From: Tolypeutes matacus
Lineage: Eukaryota; Chordata; Mammalia; Cingulata; Chlamyphoridae
Length of the DNA: 64,000 bases
NCBI GenBank assembly: GCA_026826555.1
Contig: JAKSZT010054581.1
Location: 273,906-337,905, forward strand
Direction: 5' to 3'
The notes under the pieces: generated by a model
The model's database searches: none
Seen by the model: the letters and a program-made list of their open reading frames with translations, nothing else
What the model was told of the DNA's origin: nothing
In this document: positions 1-11,847 of the stretch, one piece after another
How positions within the stretch are numbered: the stretch's first letter is position 1
Layout of the letters: every line of letters begins with the position of its first letter
Program-made: the position numbers and the translations under genes

Positions 1-1157
1 CTTCTCCTGGGATAACTAGATTATTAAACATCAAACTGGAAAAGCAAATGATTTTTTGCCTTTTCTGCAAAGACTTGAAGAATTAGAGAGCATATTTTGA
101 AAATTAATATAATCAATTGTTTATTTAATGATTGAGACATCCTTGTAATTGTTAATTTAATTATAACATCTTTAGAGATATTTTAGGCTGAATTATATGC
201 AGACATTGTCTGCAAGCTGTGAAACTCAATTATGAAGTAATGTTTCATGGTTTTCATGATACGTTCTGAGAAATCCCTAGAATTGCACCTGAAGTATAAG
301 GGTCACTTGCACACTTTATTTATATGACAAGGATTCACTTATTCACTATGTACAAATGACTGACTATAGCAGAGTGCTGGGTAAAGAGAAAATAATATGA
401 AGATAATTTTTGAAATTATTAATTGATTCACAATATGTCAATCATTGTTTATATTCATTTTAGGTAAAACACATCCCATCAGAATTAGTTCTAAGTATAA
501 ACTTAAATTAGCATCCTGCATGTTGAAGCTCTGATCAGTGTATAGAGCTGCTTCCATCCCTGCTCCATCTGGTGCTGCAATCAGCTCAGTCTTTGCTTCC
601 ATTCACAGGAATCAATTCTGCTAAAATGGCTTGAATTTAGTTCATTATTACATTGAATGAATATGAAAAGGTTGTCTCATTGTACAAGTATTTTCTATAT
701 TTATATGTTTTAAAATAATAGTCCCTTTGACAGTTTCAAAAAATCAACTAAGCAATGGAGAAAATAAATTCAGTGATTGATTCTTGTAGGGAAGGGAAGG
801 AAGAGAGAAATGAGTTAACACCAAAGTCTCAAAAGTTAATTTTGCTTTCAACTTACACTGGATAGACACATCAGGATTTCTAGTAAAGTTCCACCACTGC
901 TTTATCTGGGGGCAAGGAAGAGCGGGCATGTTTAGTAGCAATGACTAACATCCTTTCTGGAAACTTTCTATTGTAACAATAGCTTTCAAGTTAATTTTAT
1001 TTCCAAACAGTGGTCTCCAATGGTATCAGAGAAAACCCCTGGGAGCACAGACTTTGGCACCAATAACAACCAGTGTCCATAGGTAATTTCAAAGAAATAA
1101 TTACTATTAAATGGTTAGGGAACAGAACCCAAATAAAATCTGTTCAAGAGCAGCATT
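1..1157. repeat. Copy A of a diverged direct duplication
   Basis: This stretch aligns without rearrangement to 11045-12529, at roughly 85% identity by eye. Shared landmarks include the segment starting GGATAACTAGATTATTA, the block ending AGAATTAGTTCTAAGTATAA, and the block around GTGGTCTCCAA. The copy continues into an L1 3' end that is also shared. It lacks the SINE present in copy B, so position 481-492 is the unoccupied target site. No gene is recognised. A short reading frame on the minus strand (744-941) has a counterpart in copy B but matches no protein I know. Confidence 0.8.
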
Positions 1158-2690
1158 TTTTTTTTCAAAATTTATTGAAGTATATCATTCATACACGAAT
1201 ATACATAATAAGTGTAGAGTAAAAGTTGTGAACATACAAAACAAGCATAACATCAGGCAGGGGTCCTATACATCAACCCACCACCAACATCTTGCATTGT
1301 TTTGAGACATTTCTTACAATATATGAAAGAATATTGTCAAAATATTAGTACTAACTAGAGTCCATATCTAACATCTGGTGTATTTTCCCCCACCCACACT
1401 ATTATTTTTTAATATATTTTTCTTACAGCAGTTGTGAACTTACAAAACAATCACACACATATGCAGAATTCCCTAAAGGCACCACACCATTGTAGAATAT
1501 TTGTTACAGATTATGAGATAATATCATCAGACTACCACCAACAACTATGGTCCCTAGTATATATTTGACACACTTTTTTTCATACTTTCCCATTATCAAC
1601 ACAGTATATCTTTGTCATAGATGAATGAATATAACAATATTGCTCTTAACCACAGTCCATATTTCACACCAATTGTATTTTCCCCATGCTTCTCCACATT
1701 CCCACCACCCTGAAATAGTGACGTACATCTGCTCTGACTCACAGAACAGCGCTCTTGTGCCTGTTCCATGAACCACATTCTCATCCACCTCTGGGTTCAC
1801 TGTGTTATTCTGTCCCTAGATTATTCTCTAACTTTCTTTCAATTGATATTTACTCCCTAAACTGCCTTTTCCAGCCACAATTCCTTTTATAAACCAGCTG
1901 TTACTCTCTATAATGTGTTACCATCAACTCCATACATTTCCACACTTTACAGTAAAGTTAATTAAAACTTATACATGCATTAAGGATCAGTAGTTCTTCT
2001 CAACCCTCCTCTTATCTCCTAATGACCTATACTCTAGGTTTGCACTCTATGCATTAATTCTTCATATATAGTTTTATTAATGAGACAATGCAATATTTGT
2101 CCTTTTGTATCTGGCTTACCTCAGTATAATATCTTCAAGATTCATTCATGTTATCATATGTGTACCAATTTCATTTCTTCTTACTGCAACATAGTATTCT
2201 CTCTTATGTATATACCACATTTTGCTTATCCATTCATTGTTTTATGGACACTTGGGTTGTTTCCATCTTTTGGCTATTGTGATTAATGCCACTATAAACA
2301 TAGATGTGCAGATGCCTGTTTGTGTCACTGTTTTCAGTTCTCCTGGGTATATTCCTAGTAGAGGAATTGATGGATCATATGGCAGTTCTATATTTGGCAT
2401 CCTGAGGAACTGCCAAACTGTCTTTGACAGAGTCTGCACCATTTTACAAACCCACCAACTGTGAAGGAGTGTTCCTATTTCTCTCCAGCACTTATTGATT
2501 TCTGTTTTTTTTAATTAATGCCCATTCTATGTGGTGTGATATGATATCCCATTGTTGTTTTGATTTGCATTTACTTAATAGCTAGTGATATGGAACATTT
2601 TTTCATGTGCTTTTTGACCATTTGTAATTCCTCTTTGGAAAAATAGCTATTTAAATATTATGCTCAATTGGATTACTTGGTCTTTTTTTA
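1158..2690 (-). mobile_element. L1 3' end (3'UTR and ORF2 C-terminal region), copy A
   Basis: On the minus strand this is the tail of an L1, with its A-rich end at 1158-1170. The frame at 2442-2242 reads ...YDPSIPLLGIYP..., typical of the L1 ORF2 C-terminus or adjacent 3'UTR. It aligns to 12530-14050 in copy B, including the flank, so the insertion predates the duplication. Homology stops near 2690, where a different A/T-rich repeat begins, whereas copy B continues through the rest of ORF2. The element is dead. Confidence 0.8.
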
Positions 2691-3145
2691 AACATATTAT
2701 TTATTTATTTTTAAAAGATACTTATATTACATAAAATGTTACATAAAAAATATAAGGGATTCCCATATGCCCCACTCCCCAGACCTCCCACTTTTCCCCA
2801 CTTTAACAACTTCTTTCATTAGTATGGTACATTCATTGATATGGATGAACACATTTTGGAGCATTGCCACTAAGCATGGACTACAGTTTACATTGTAGTT
2901 TACACTCTCTCCCACTCAATTCTGTAGGCTCTGACAGGATATATAATGGCCTGTATATGTCACCAGAATCTTTTTCCCTCTCTTGACTTCAGCACCTCCA
3001 GTGGTCACTGTCTCCACATCAATGATATAATTTCTTCCATTACTGTAATCGCAATAATCTACAGTAGAATATCAGTAAGTCTACTCTAGTCCATATTTTA
3101 TTCTGCAACCCTGAGGATTCAGGGGTGGTGATGCCCACTCCACCT
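2691..3145 (-). repeat. Xenarthran-type L1 3'UTR-like repeat
   Basis: This is non-coding, and its T-rich left border suggests a poly(A)-tailed element on the minus strand. Wording such as CCTCCCACTTTTCCCCAC and TCCACTCCACCTCTAATTGAGAG resembles a very common xenarthran repeat that I associate with L1 3'UTRs. The family assignment is from memory and unconfirmed. It abuts and probably truncated the copy A L1. Confidence 0.45.
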
Positions 3146-3149
3146 CTAA

Positions 3150-3430
3150 TTGAGAGTGGACTTTGATCTCATATGGCTGATGAATGGGACTGTCTTGCTT
3201 GCAGTTACCCAGATTACCATTTTTAACATCTTGCCACATTTTTATCATTCTGTCATCTATCTATCAATCTTTCATCATCATCATTATCATCATATTATCT
3301 ATTTCTACATGTCTGACTGTCTACCTATCTCTCTCTTTATAAACATTTGTGAGTATGTCATGTATATCATGTTCCTTTTATATTTAATACCTCTGTCATA
3401 ATATCATAGCTACTAAATCAATTATTACAT
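3150..3430 (-). mobile_element. Old L1 (L1M-type) 3'UTR fragment, left part
   Basis: AT-rich sequence with CTAT/CATC runs followed by the antisense 3'UTR of an old mammalian L1. It matches the style of 26060-26260 in this window. It appears to resume at 4283 after an LTR insertion. Confidence 0.5.
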
Positions 3431-4282
3431 ATTGGGTTGGCTTAAAGGATGTACGTTTATGGTCTCATGGTTTTGAGCCTAGGAGAAGTATAAGATCAAA
3501 GCTTCAGTAAGGTAATACTTTCTCCCAAAAAACAGTGGCATTTTGGATTGGCTGCCAATGATCCTTGGGTTCTTAGTTTTTCAGTCACATGGCAGTGAAC
3601 ATAGCAAAGTATTTTCCTCTATCTTCTGGTTCTATTGACTTACAGCTTCTCCTAATCCAGAAGGCGTTACTTCAAAAAGTAGCCAGTAACACTTGATACC
3701 ACCATGTACATTTCTTAAGCATGAGGACATTAACTTATGTAACTGCCTTAACTTCAGTTATCAAGTTCAAGAAATTTAACATTGATATAAAGTTACAGTC
3801 TATATTCCAATTTTTCCATGTATCCCAATGATGTCTTTTTTTTTTTTTTTTTTTTATGGGTAAAAATCAAAATTCTCACAATACATACAAACATTTGCAA
3901 AATGATATATAAATATATATGCATATATGTGTATTTGCTTACAAAAATGTTATTTATATATATGGTGGATCTAGATATCTGGGGGAGGAGGAGTATGCTA
4001 GAGTTCTTTAGGATTTGTATGATTTTGTAACTTGTCCTTTAAGTTTGAAAATATTTCAAAATAAAGGTTTTTTAAAAATTAACAAAATAAAATAAATAAA
4101 ATAAAATAACATAAAAAAAAAAAAAAGTAGCCAGTAATATGTTTAAGACACAATTTCAGTTGGGCCACACTTCAGCTAAAATAACATCTTTAAAAGTTCC
4201 TATATACAGTGGGTTTGTGCTCACAAGAATGGATTAAGGATTAAAACATACTTCATTTTTTTGAAGGGGGAGGATAATACAT
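3431..4282 (-). mobile_element. MLT/MST-like LTR, interrupted by a nested insertion
   Basis: Read on the minus strand, the right end (about 4282 back to 4140) matches the start of the LTR at 21053 in opposite orientation: the motifs for GGAATGGATTA, GGGTTTGTGCTCAC and TTGGGCCACACTTCAGCTAAAATAAC correspond. The left part continues to about 3431. A 432-bp segment with its own 16-bp target-site duplication (3690-4121) splits it. There is no coding content. Outer borders are approximate and no TSD was found. Confidence 0.5.
3690..4121 (+). mobile_element. Poly(A) retro-insertion with 16-bp TSD and inverted interior
   Basis: AAAAAGTAGCCAGTAA occurs at 3674-3689 and again at 4122-4137, bounding 432 bp that end in a poly(A) tract. 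The right part (3966-4121) reads as an L1 3' end on the plus strand, with AATAAA near 4062. The middle (3838-3960) is a family R 3' end in the opposite orientation, and the left part (3690-3836) resembles antisense L1 3'UTR. This could be a twin-primed (5'-inverted) L1 insertion with a later family R insertion, or a composite transcript. Confidence 0.6.
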
Positions 4283-4745
4283 CCTACCACCTCTTATAAG
4301 GACCACATTAAAAACAATTATCAAATTCAAGAAACCTAACATTGATAAAATGCACACAGTTTACATTTCAATTTTTTCAATTGTCCCAATAATGTTACTT
4401 GGACATTATGTTCCCCATTATTAGGTTTTGTCCAGGATCTATTTAATTTTCATTGTCTCAGCTCTTTCTCTTTTTCTATTGTGGTAAAATGCATACAACA
4501 TAAAATTTTCTATCTTAACCATTCCCAAGAATATGATTTTATAGCACTAATTACATTTGCAATGTTGTGCTATGATCAAAACTATCCATTACAGACATTT
4601 GATCACCCCAAAGAGTCTGCACCAATTGTGCATCAACTCCCCATTCACCCTCTTGCCCACCCCAGTGATAAGTACTCTACTTTCTGTTTCTGTGCATTTG
4701 AATGATACTAGTTATTTCATATAAGTGGATTCATTTATTCATTGT
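4283..4745 (-). mobile_element. Old L1 (L1M-type) 3'UTR fragment, right part
   Basis: This contains the antisense block TTGTGGTAAAATGCATACAA and the block ending CACCCTCTTGCCC, typical of old mammalian L1 3'UTRs. It is probably the continuation of 3150-3430. It also resembles 26400-26750 and 60330-60620. Confidence 0.6.
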
Positions 4746-7700
4746 CCTTTTATGTATGGCTTATTGATGTGTGCTATTTCTCTTTCACACATAACTAATG
4801 AAAAAAAAACTTTGGTTTGTCACACTGTCTTGTTTATTTAAAAAATGTAATTTCTCTATAAATAACACTGTATTACCACATATTAAATGATTAATTATGG
4901 AATACTGATTTACTATCTTTTTTAAACCTTACACAAATAGGTTAATTTCTTGCTCTGAGACCATTGTGCAAAAAATGGTGATCAAACACTTTTTATTAAA
5001 TCCTTGAATCAAGACAGAACATCGTATTTATTACCTAATAAGTTAAGAATAGGGGACACATTGAGACAAATATCTTGAGATGATTTCTTAAGTGTCATGG
5101 AATAAGGCCTTATAAGCTAACTCTTGTCATCATAAATAGTCTTTTTGTTGAAATGAACAAGTATTTGTCCAGATATATTGGAAAAATTTAATTTCCTAAA
5201 ACAACAATGAAGTATTTATTGGTCTGCAGTCTTAACCTTCTGTGGAGGAATTCATTGAAATACACACATATGCTGATGTGGGAATTTTCAGTTCTCATAG
5301 CCACATTGTGGTTATTATCCAATAAAAGATGAAGTGTACATTATTTATTTCAATGGCAGTAAACAATTCAGATCCACACCACTCCTTTATCTATTATAAT
5401 TTTATATTGCTTCCTGTCATTGTCATTTAAACCTCTGTAAGTGACAGGTTTTCCTCTATTTTTTGTTAGAAGATTGTTTGGATGGGACAGTAACTATACA
5501 AAGCATTTAAGAATGTAGAACTCACACTTTGGAGCAAATAATAAGAGAATAATTAAAATCAATTTTAAAATAATTAAAAAATTAAAATCAGAGTTTATTT
5601 TTGTTCCACTTCTATGTAATCCAAGATCAAACATTCTCAGATCAGATCAAGAGGATAAATTTTATTTCAAATTAAAGTAATAAACAGAATCAGGTATTGC
5701 CCTATTAATGAATTTAGCTAATCTCTTGATTTTAAAATGTTATTGTCACGTTCATCAGGTTATATTAAATAATTCAGAATATTGTGTAAGGAAGTAAGCA
5801 GAATACTTTCCCCTTAGATTTCACATGTTCTATCTTAAGAGGACAATATTATATCTGAAGTTTTGTTGTTTCAAATCAGCCCTTGTGCAATTCCATGTAC
5901 ATATTAGGGGTAAAGTTTTGTTGTTAATGTCATTATCTGACATAATTTTGAAATTTTAAATCATATCATGGGATTTTTTTCCCACTTATCATTGTTTGAG
6001 TAAATTATGAAGTTAAGAGGATTTAAAATAGGGGAAAGTGGCATAGATTTCCTTTTCAGTGTTTGTTAAACTCTCATATACCCCATAAAGGCATGTTCAA
6101 GCCCAAACCCCCAGTCCTGTGGATTTAGTAGCAATGAATTGTGAGTTTCATAACATATATATGCGAAATATATGACAAAAATAGTCCAAAAGCCATGAGT
6201 GAATAACTGGAAGTATATTATTGTAATATTCTTACACTGATTCTGAAGTGGTATCAAATCAAACGAAGGTAAATATAGATGAGTTACACTTGCATGCAAG
6301 GTACCCTAAAGCAAAAACCAATATCAGAAAACAAATAACTACAATTAACAACTTATAGAAAAAGATAAAAATATGATTAATTAATCCAAATGAAAGCCAA
6401 AAATTATTAAAAATAAACAAGGTACAGATAGATAAAAAGAAAAAAAACAATATGATTTAATTAATCTTAAACATGTGAAAAATTATAATTTATGTAAATA
6501 ATATAAACAACAATTAAAAGGAAGAGATTCTCTGAAAAAATTGAAAAGCAAGACCCAAATCTATGTGGCCATCAAAATTGCATTTTAAATATAAACACAT
6601 TGTTGAAAATAAAGAAAAAATGATATATAATGGTAACAGTAATTTAATGAAAGCTGAAATGATTACATATTAAGATAATATCAGAAAAATTAAACTTCAT
6701 AGCAAAACATTGACAGAGATAATATAAGACAGCAGGCAGTAAAGTTGGAGATCAGATGATGGTTTTGTTGAATTCCCCAGGAGAAGCTGACTGGCTGAAG
6801 TAGTGATGGAAATACTCCCCTCTGACTACTGAAATCTTCACTTCTCATTTTAAGGCCTTCAACTGGTTGGATCAGACTCATCTCATTGTTGAAGACAAGC
6901 TATTCAGTTGATGGTAGATATAATCAGCCTTAGATGCAATTTCCTCATGATTTAAATCCATGAAATATCCACTCAGTAACAATAAGGCCACTGCTTGCTT
7001 GACCAAACAACTGTACACTATAATCTAGCCTAGTTGACACATGAAATTAAAGTTCACAGAGCTATACCTTAAACTGTTTAATTGTGGTATTGCTTCTGAA
7101 TTTCTCCTTTTAGTTCCCTTAAATTTGCTTTTTATATTGTGATTTTTTCCTATACTCATACAATTTCTATGGAAATTATTTGAATGAATATTTCAAATGT
7201 GTCTTGGTAAAGTTGAATACTTTTAATAAGTATTTGGTCTCCAAATTAGAATGTACACAATGGGGTACCAATCGATGTGTGAAGAGTGAAATGTAAGAAC
7301 TTCTGTTTAAAAGTATTTTGTTGTTATTTTAATAAAATAACAATATGTAGAAAAACACAATGCTTTTCTACAAAGCAAACATAATAACATATAAATGCAT
7401 AGTTGTATATGAGGGAACAGAGTATTATTTGACTTAAAGTTCTATATAAGTGAAAGAAAGTTTTCAGAGAGAATAATAGTTTGCAAAGTAAAATATTTGT
7501 TCATTTAGTTATCACATCAGCACCTTCTGATAATAACAATCATAAAATTAACAGAAGTGAGACTCTTGGTTGTAATTATTAACAATAATTTACAAAATTT
7601 ACTTATCTAGAAATAGAAGCTGTCAGATTTTAGTGAATTTTTCTTCAAGATTGCATGTGTTTGGGAAATTATCCAATACAGCAAATCATCTGTCATAACT

Positions 7701-8238
7701 GTAGATACTGTGCCTAATTCAAAGTTTAATATAGGGACATGGGCTGTAATATATGAAGCATCTATAAGAAAGTCTACTTAAAAACATAATTTCATTGTTT
7801 TATCTTGTAAATATTTAGAAAGGATGTATTAGAAGCAATAAATGTAATAATAGAAAACCTATTTTTGTTTCCTTGAAATAGAGAGTTTTATGCTTGCAAA
7901 TGTGTTATCTTAATCTTAAACTTTCTCAACATAGTAGTGTTTTTTCATGTTATAAATGCTAATATTGCCTTTGAGTAATTATTATATTTTACAATTTCTT
8001 TTGCCACATTAATAAAAAACAGGAAAGTTATCATTGTTCTCTTCCACTAACCACAACTTTCTCAGATTATTTCTTTGCATTCACTTTCAATGTCAATTTG
8101 GGTCACTAAATGGGAAATATGAAACAAAGTTAATTTTGAATCATATTTTAACTCATGTCATCAAAATGGGAATGGATTCAAATAATTATCTTATCTTGTT
8201 CTTTATAAGCATTTTCATAATTCTCCTTACAGCCTCCT
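4746..8238. other. AT-rich intergenic DNA, nothing recognised
   Basis: No conserved reading frame, RNA gene or well-bounded repeat is visible. All frames are short and low-complexity. Degraded old repeats are likely but cannot be named by eye. Confidence 0.5.
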
Positions 8239-9148
8239 TTATCTATAAAGCTTGTTTCTAAGACTATAGATTATAGGATTAAGGAAAAGAGGGACTATAG
8301 AGTAGAACATAGAGGAAATCATGTCCTGCCTTGTGGGTGAGTTGGAGGTTGGCTTCACATACAGATAGCACTTGAGTTAACAAAGATGGTTACCAGGATG
8401 TGAGGGACACAGGTTGAAAAGGCCTTCCCTCGCTCTTCACTGGTTGGAAACTTGAGCACAGTAGAAAATATGCTAATATAAGACATAATGATGAAGACAA
8501 AGCAACCACCAGCAATAACCACCACAGAGATAACAATTAAAATTTCATTCCTTAATATCTCAGAGCAGGAGACCTTCAGAAAAGAGGGGATGTCACAGAA
8601 GAACTGATGGACAGCATTAGACTGACAGAAGGGCAGCTGGAAAGTGTTGGCAGTGTGGACTACCGAGTAGGCCAGACCACTGAATACAGAGGCCAGAGTC
8701 ATCTGGACACAGACCCAAAGGTTCATGTTCATAGGGTAGTGGAGGGGCTGGCAGATGGTCACATAGTGGTCATGGGCCATGATGGTGATGAACAGCAGCT
8801 CTGTATAACCAAATAAAAACACAAGGAAGATCTGCAATGCACATCCAGCAAAGAGACTACCCTGTTCTCAAGCAGGAAGGTGACACATGCCTTGGGAATA
8901 GTGACAGAAATGAAGCACATGTCCAAAACAGACAGATTCCTAAGGAAGAAATACATGGGGATGTGAAGGTTTGAGTCAAAGCTGGTTACTGTGACAATGA
9001 GAAGATTCCCCATCAGGGTTGCCAAGTATATTAGTAGAAATAGCATGGCATGTAAGACTCTGTACTCTCACACATCAGAAAATCTTGTAAGCAGGACTTC
9101 AGTCACTTTGGAGGAGTTGGGCATCTTAGGAACATTTGCCTTGGCCAT
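8239..9148 (-). pseudogene. Olfactory receptor pseudogene, OR14-like
   Basis: This 910-nt remnant of a one-exon odorant receptor (seven-helix GPCR of sensory cilia) starts at ATG 9148-9146 and ends at TAA 8241-8239. Family signatures are in order: the N-terminal FSDV...EYRVLHAM, the TM1 segment LATLMGNLLIV, HIPMYFFLRNLS before TM2, MAHDHYVTICQPLHYP after TM3, TSEERGKAFSTC before TM6, and PIIYSLRN in TM7. The FSD(V/I)W...LHxMLFLLIYL wording points to family 14. It is dead: a TGA replaces the Trp codon after FSDV, one frameshift lies near 8850 before TM3, and a second near 8355 before TM7. The usual DRY arginine is His. Length is normal for the family, so decay is by point changes. It lies between the two copies of the flanking duplication. 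Confidence 0.93.
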
Positions 9149-11044
9149 GAAGAGTCAGACAAATAATCCCCGAGAAACATGGAGGATCTACGTGTAGAAG
9201 GAATTAACCTAAGGACATTTATTGAATCATATTAATATATTTTTATTCTCAAGTTTGTTTTGGTCAGTAGGTTCTAACAAAATGTTTGCTCTTGCTCCTT
9301 TTCTTCTCCCTGCTTTTGACACTTGCTTCCAGGATAAGAGTAGCAGTAAAATATAATCTTTAAGGGCTTATGCTTATGTTTGCATATATTTCTATTACTT
9401 ACTAGTTATAAAATGGATTTATTGGAAGTTAAAGGTTTGCCTGGAAGATTAAACAAATTAATATAGGTAATTTCTATGCATCCCTGTCTCATTAATAATT
9501 TTCCATGAATGTTAATATTTATGATTATATGATGATCCTGCGGGATCTAAGTAGAGATGGGAGAATACTATTCATTAGAACATCTAAAAATTTTATAATC
9601 AATTATAATCCATTCCATGACCACTAAATGTCCTCATACATTTCTCATGCTTCTCCATGTGCTCCTTGAATTTACTTAGGTGCTTAGTTTCCTCTGTTCA
9701 AAAAGAATCATTGTATAGTTCTTGATAGGTAGATAATACCTGTAGGGAAAAGTATTTATATATTAATAATATCAGCTTCATTTAATTTAATGTATTTATT
9801 CTTATATTTTGTGTCAAATGCTTTTATGTTTTTCCCATAAAATCTGAACCTATTTCAAAAGTTGAATAAGGTGAGATATAAAGTCATTGCTTGATGTGTG
9901 TGTTTTTAATGGATGTTGTATCACACCTATTTCTTCATAAAGTTCTCTTTCACACTCTTAGTAAACCCTTACTTAACTCTCAAATACAGAATATTTTCCC
10001 CTGAATTTCCTACAGCTGTCTGCATTCTTTGCTGCCTTGAAATGGCAGAATGTACTTTCCAGACTTACTGATCTAGCACTTGTTAATACTCAGTGTTGAA
10101 GCATTCCTGCTCTGCTGTTCCCGTTTTCTCCTGACAAATGTAACTACTTCTAGAGAAGCTCTGCTAACTGTAAGAAGGCAGGATGCCTGTCACTTTCAGA
10201 CTGACCTCCAGATCTCAAGAATAAAAGCTCTCTCTTTGTTTCTCTTTATTTCTAGGTCCTTCAAAAAATTACTTCAAAATTTAGTTGTAGTTTTATACCA
10301 AGAAGTTTACTGAACACTTACTGATAGCATTGTATGATGAACCTGATTAAAACTGCTAACTTCAAAATGTATAGGAAGCTCTTTCCATTTAAGCCTGCTT
10401 CATGCAGAAGTTAAGATGTTAAAAATAATTGCTTAATTTTTTTCCTCATTAAATTTCATATCAGACAACTTCTACCATATTACAACAATGCAACAGGATT
10501 TTATAGTTGGGACACAGAGTGATCACATTTTATTTCACAATCACCAATCAATTGTTGGTTTCTAGCTTGAATTTATAATATTTAAGCAGAGCAGAGTTAA
10601 ATCTTTGCTGACTACAAGAGAATATATGTTTTATATCTTGACTCTGCCATTTATATTCTATGTAACTATGGAGAGCCTTACATATATTTTGACTCTCTGT
10701 TTTCTTTTCTGCAACATTTATAGAAACACCTACTTCATGAATTTAATATTTGTAATATAGAGATTCTTATAACAGTACCTATGCTAATGAAAAATAAACC
10801 AATAAGTACTAAGAGTTTTTAAACATGGGGTTAAGCACTAACTACATCCAACTCCAATTCATATTACTGTTATTTTTCACAAAACAAACAAAGAAGTAAA
10901 GGAATGCCGGCACTATGAATTTGGTAATGCAATTTTCTGTTAAATGGATGACACTATAAAATTTTATACGCAGGTAAACAGATTGTAAAACAGAGACTAT
11001 TCTTAAATAGTACACAGGATGCAGAAGGTTAACTCAAAAAGTAA
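9149..11044. other. Intergenic DNA, nothing recognised
   Basis: This AT-rich stretch between the receptor pseudogene and copy B of the duplication has no supported gene, RNA or clearly bounded repeat. The longest frame (10080-10313) is low-complexity and has no recognisable motif. Confidence 0.5.
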
Positions 11045-11464
11045 AGCTTTCCTTGGATAACTAGATTATTACACATCAAATTGTAAAAGCAAATGATTTT
11101 TTGCTTTTTCTGTAAAGACTTAAACAATTAGAAGACATATTTTGGTAATTAATGTATTCATTTCTTCATTTATTGATTCAGACATCCTTGTAAACTTTAA
11201 TTTATTTATACTATCTGTATTTAAAGATATTTTAGGGTGAATTATAGGCAGGTATTTGTCTGGAAGCTGTGAAACTCAGTTATGAACTAATGTTTCATGG
11301 TTTTATTATGTTCTGAGAAATCCCTAGAATTGCACCTGAATTATACAGAGTCATGGACATACTTTATTTATATGACTATTCTCTTATTCACTAAGTACAT
11401 CTGACTGAATATAACAGTGTGCAAGGTAAAAAGAAAATAAAATGAAAATAATTATTGAAATTTT

Positions 11465-11544
11465 AATTGATTCACATTAATATACATAAATCATTGCTTA
11501 TATTAATTGATTCACAATAATATACATCAATCATTGTTTATATT
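11465..11544. repeat. Tandem 2 x 40 bp duplication in copy B
   Basis: Both units start AATTGATTCACA and end TATATT. Copy A has a single, slightly shorter version (421-460). The duplication is therefore specific to copy B. Confidence 0.8.
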
Positions 11545-11581
11545 TTTTTTAGGTAAAATACATCCCATCAGAACTAGTTCT

Positions 11582-11787
11582 CAGAAGATGTGGCTCAAGC
11601 AGTTGGGCTCCCGTTTACCAGATGGGAGGCCCTGGATTCAATTCCCGGGGGGCCTCTTGGTGAAGGCAAGCTGGCCCGTGTGGTGCTGTGAGCTGACACA
11701 GCAAGATGATGCAACAAAGGAAGACAAGCAGATACAGAAAAACCTACAACAAACAGACACAATGAGCACAAGCAGCAAGGGGGAGGA

Positions 11788-11830
<43 letters not shown>

Positions 11831-11847
11831 AATCTTGTTTTTAAAAA
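11582..11847 (+). mobile_element. DAS-type tRNA-derived SINE with 12-bp TSD
   Basis: The body starts AAGATGTGGCTCAAGCAG, followed by CCCGTTTACCAGATGGGAGG and a B-box-like GGATTCAATTCCCGG. It continues to AGCACAAGCAGCAAGGGGGA and an (AAAT)n tail. Flanking repeats are AGAACTAGTTCT (11570-11581) and AGAATTAGTTCT (11848-11859), one mismatch apart. The body contains extra sequence around 11700-11755 relative to the other copies. Copy A has the empty site at 481-492. Confidence 0.92.

Noticed and set aside
11582..11660. tRNA gene
   Set aside because: The tRNA-like head belongs to a SINE with tail and TSDs, and it lacks a proper cloverleaf.
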